Shown here: positions 23,201 through 25,077 of the stretch, piece after piece
Layout of the letters: each line of letters begins with the position of its first letter
Position numbering within the stretch: position 1 is the stretch's first letter
NCBI GenBank assembly: GCA_014729315.1
Contig: WJKD01000274.1
Coordinates: 1 to 25,077, forward strand
Direction: 5' to 3'
DNA length: 25,077 nt
Source: Promethearchaeota archaeon
Lineage (GTDB): Archaea; Asgardarchaeota; Lokiarchaeia; Sigynarchaeales; SOKP01
Position numbers and translations under genes: made by a program
Notes under the pieces: generated by a model
Databases searched by the model: none
Seen by the model: only the letters and a program-made list of their open reading frames with translations
What the model was told of the DNA's origin: nothing

Positions 23201-23926
23201 TTATTCTTCTTTTAAAAAGAATTTCTTAACCGAATAAGGTAATATTAATCCAAAATAGAATAATATAGCGCTAAAAATCTGTAAGCTTCTAACTATAGGT
23301 AGAGTAATTGCGTTGAGAGGAATAGCAGAATCTATTATCGCACTAAATGCAAAAATATAGAAACCGGGGAGTAAAAATTTTCCCTTTAATCTAATCTCCG
23401 GTTTATCTGATTTCAGAGATTCTCTACTGAAGATGGTTCCACCAATCACCAGAGTCAATAAAGCAGTAATCATATATATCCTCGCAAAACCCCTGTATTC
23501 TGCATCTGTTATACCTATCATTTCTCCTACTAAACTCGGATCGTTGATAAGGAAGTAAATCAGATAAATTTCAAAAACGACTGCGTAGATAATAGCTATC
23601 GATAATATGATCTTTTGTTTTTCTCTATATAAAAGTTGAGTTATTGCTCCGACGAAGCATACTAAGACAATAGGATTTCCTACAAGAGCGATAAAAAGAT
23701 ACAGTTCAATTGAAAGAGCCCGCCCCGTATAGAATACAAGTAGGACTGAGATTATTGAACCGTAAAGTGGTTCTGCTAAACCGATGATGGTTATGCCGAA
23801 AAGAAATAAATCAATTCGTTTATATTTAAAATATTTGGAAACAATGATTAATCCTATAGTTGTAAAGATTACAATAGTCAAAAGACTAAAAATTCCACTA
23901 AGAATGTCAATTTCAGTTAATTGCAT
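23201..23926 (-). CDS. Seven-TM membrane protein, paralogue family member 4
   Basis: A 241-residue protein with seven predicted membrane segments and short loops. It is similar in length and topology to the proteins at 365, 10092 and 10964. The loop REKQK after helix 3 or 4 and the segment EIRLKGKFLLPGFY before helix 6 correspond to the EKKK and LRKKFSFLSIGF blocks of the others. Helix 6 contains IIDSA, with Asp where the tandem pair has CG-x2-D. The C-terminus is basic (VKKFFLKEE), so inside. No soluble domain is attached. Function unknown; a membrane sensor is one possibility. The ATG has GGAT about 9 nt upstream and a TATA-like stretch near 23980-23998 on the minus strand. Confidence 0.78.
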   Translation of the reverse strand: MQLTEIDILSGIFSLLTIVIFTTIGLIIVSKYFKYKRIDLFLFGITIIGLAEPLYGSIISVLLVFYTGRALSIELYLFIALVGNPIVLVCFVGAITQLLYREKQKIILSIAIIYAVVFEIYLIYFLINDPSLVGEMIGITDAEYRGFARIYMITALLTLVIGGTIFSRESLKSDKPEIRLKGKFLLPGFYIFAFSAIIDSAIPLNAITLPIVRSLQIFSAILFYFGLILPYSVKKFFLKEE

Positions 23927-24171
23927 TAGAAAATATCCATTTATGTAATTTTGATGATATTATCTTACATGAATTTTGTAATATATAAATATAAGTATGT
24001 GCAGAATGGTAATATATAGATTTGATTTCAATCTCTATATGGTAAAGAATACTCTTAGAAATCGAATCGCTCGCAGTAAACACATCATATTGCTACAATC
24101 AAATAATTAATTATAAAAAGGCAAGTTATCTTATAATAAAATTTAAACGTTTATATATCGTAGATTAAGGA

Positions 24172-25077
24172 TTATTCAATTTTTGCTCCTGGGGCGACAT
24201 CTTTATCCGGAGTAAGAACTGAAACAGCATCCCCTTCCACCGCAGCTAAAAGCATTCCCTGACTTAAGATTCCTCTTAATTTTTTGGGCTCAAGATTAGC
24301 TAAAAATACTATTTTCTTTCCCACCAGTTCTTCGGGTTTATAGTATTCTGCTAAACTCGCAGCTAAAGTCCTTTTTTCGGAGCCAACATCAATCGAGAGT
24401 TTAAAAAGTTTATCAGCTTTCGGAACTTTTTCAACCTTTTCGACTAAAGCTATTCTGATATCTAATTCCTTAAATTGATCGTACGAGATCATTTTTCTCT
24501 TTTCTCCTTTCTCTTTTTGGGCTTTTAATTCTTTTAATTTTTCTTGTAATTCATTAGTATCCAATTTTTGAAACAGAGGTTTTGGTTTTCTTATTTTTTG
24601 TCCTTCTGGTAAGGCTTCTTCATTTATACTGTCCCAGGTTAACTCTTTCAGTGTTTTTTTTACATTTAGAAACGAGAGGATTTTTTTTGCCGTTCCAGGA
24701 ATAAACGGTGCTAACAAAATCGCTAAGGCATACGCAGCTTGGGCGCATAAGTTAAAAACATGTCCAGCGGCGTCTTTATCTTCTTTTATAAGATGCCAAG
24801 GTGCTTTATCATTTAAGTAAACATTTCCATCTCTTCCAAAATCCACAAGCTCTCTTAAAGCTTTTTTCAGTTTAAAATTGATTAGCAACGAGCCGATTTT
24901 TGTATTAATGTTGTTTAATTTCTCTATAAATGCCTCATCAATTTCGTCGTTTTTAATCTTCCCGGGAATTTTCATTTCAAATTGTTTTTCTATGAAAGTT
25001 AACGTTCGATGCACGAAATTACCTAAAACATCATTTAATATTTTTACATTGTTTTCAAATTCAGACCAAAGAAAAGA
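24172..25077 (-). CDS. metG: Methionyl-tRNA synthetase, C-terminal 302 residues (cut by window edge)
   Basis: The visible part starts within the protein at the right window edge and ends at TAA. It begins with FLWSEFE and continues through GNFVHRTLTF, the start of the helical anticodon-binding domain of class I MetRS. DFGRDGNVYLNDKAPW and LAPFIPGTAKKI are the usual later landmarks. A charged linker (about visible residues 170-197) leads to the C-terminal EMAPII/Trbp-type tRNA-binding OB-fold (about 198-302: YDQFKELDIRIALVEKVE, NLEPKKLRGILSQGMLLAA). The catalytic HIGH and KMSKS parts lie outside the window. The frame has no internal stop. Function: charging of tRNA-Met. About 245 nt without a recognisable gene lie downstream, before the 7-TM gene. 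Confidence 0.95.
   Translation of the reverse strand, partial: SFLWSEFENNVKILNDVLGNFVHRTLTFIEKQFEMKIPGKIKNDEIDEAFIEKLNNINTKIGSLLINFKLKKALRELVDFGRDGNVYLNDKAPWHLIKEDKDAAGHVFNLCAQAAYALAILLAPFIPGTAKKILSFLNVKKTLKELTWDSINEEALPEGQKIRKPKPLFQKLDTNELQEKLKELKAQKEKGEKRKMISYDQFKELDIRIALVEKVEKVPKADKLFKLSIDVGSEKRTLAASLAEYYKPEELVGKKIVFLANLEPKKLRGILSQGMLLAAVEGDAVSVLTPDKDVAPGAKIE

Noticed and set aside
23999..24130. Possible tRNA or small RNA between the 7-TM gene and metG
   Set aside because: I could not fold a cloverleaf, and there is no TTC-R-A arm or intact acceptor stem.

Overview
The window is about 25 kb of AT-rich archaeal chromosome. Archaeal signs are TATA-like boxes about 26 nt ahead of inferred transcription starts, at least one apparently leaderless gene, GGAGG/GGTGA-type ribosome binding sites, T-rich gene ends, a methionyl-tRNA synthetase with a C-terminal EMAPII-like domain, and an archaeal-type flavoredoxin. 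The mix of many orphan multi-spanning membrane proteins with bacterial-type metabolic genes suggests an Asgard (Lokiarchaeia-like) archaeon. That placement is inference from general familiarity, not a search result.

Layout, left to right. 1-2.7 kb: a 50-residue zinc ribbon, a 7-TM protein, a DUF998-like membrane protein and an alpha/beta hydrolase. 2.8-5.4 kb: a GPH/MelB-type sugar symporter, then a minus-strand VOC/glyoxalase plus flavoredoxin pair. 5.5-8.0 kb: a decayed C45-type acyltransferase remnant whose stop overlaps the start of a fucose/arabinose-isomerase-like gene, then a bacterial-type 2,3-BPG-dependent phosphoglycerate mutase. 8.2-10 kb: a tight two-gene operon of a soluble SPFH/band-7 protein and an NAD-kinase-fold protein. 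10.1-11.7 kb: two 7-TM paralogues. 11.96-14.4 kb: two overlapping genes that together carry three membrane-anchored left-handed beta-helix modules. 14.7-17.3 kb: an acyl-CoA dehydrogenase fused to a C-terminal winged helix, with a palindrome in its promoter, then an LCIB-type carbonic anhydrase-like gene. 17.5-19.6 kb: two SagB-type nitroreductases and a HEAT-like protein. 19.7-23.0 kb: a minus-strand pair (unknown protein plus an AAA+ ATPase interrupted by one in-frame TAG) divergent from a diverged RtcB-like protein. 23.2-25.1 kb: a fourth 7-TM paralogue and the truncated metG.

No tRNA, rRNA, CRISPR array or intact insertion sequence was seen. The best candidates for undescribed biology are the dehydrogenase-winged-helix fusion with its promoter palindrome; the TAG-interrupted AAA+ ATPase/unknown pair divergent from the RtcB-like protein; the stand-alone triple membrane-LbH acyltransferase-like pair; the SPFH plus NAD-kinase-like operon; and the dispersed 7-TM family with four members in 25 kb.
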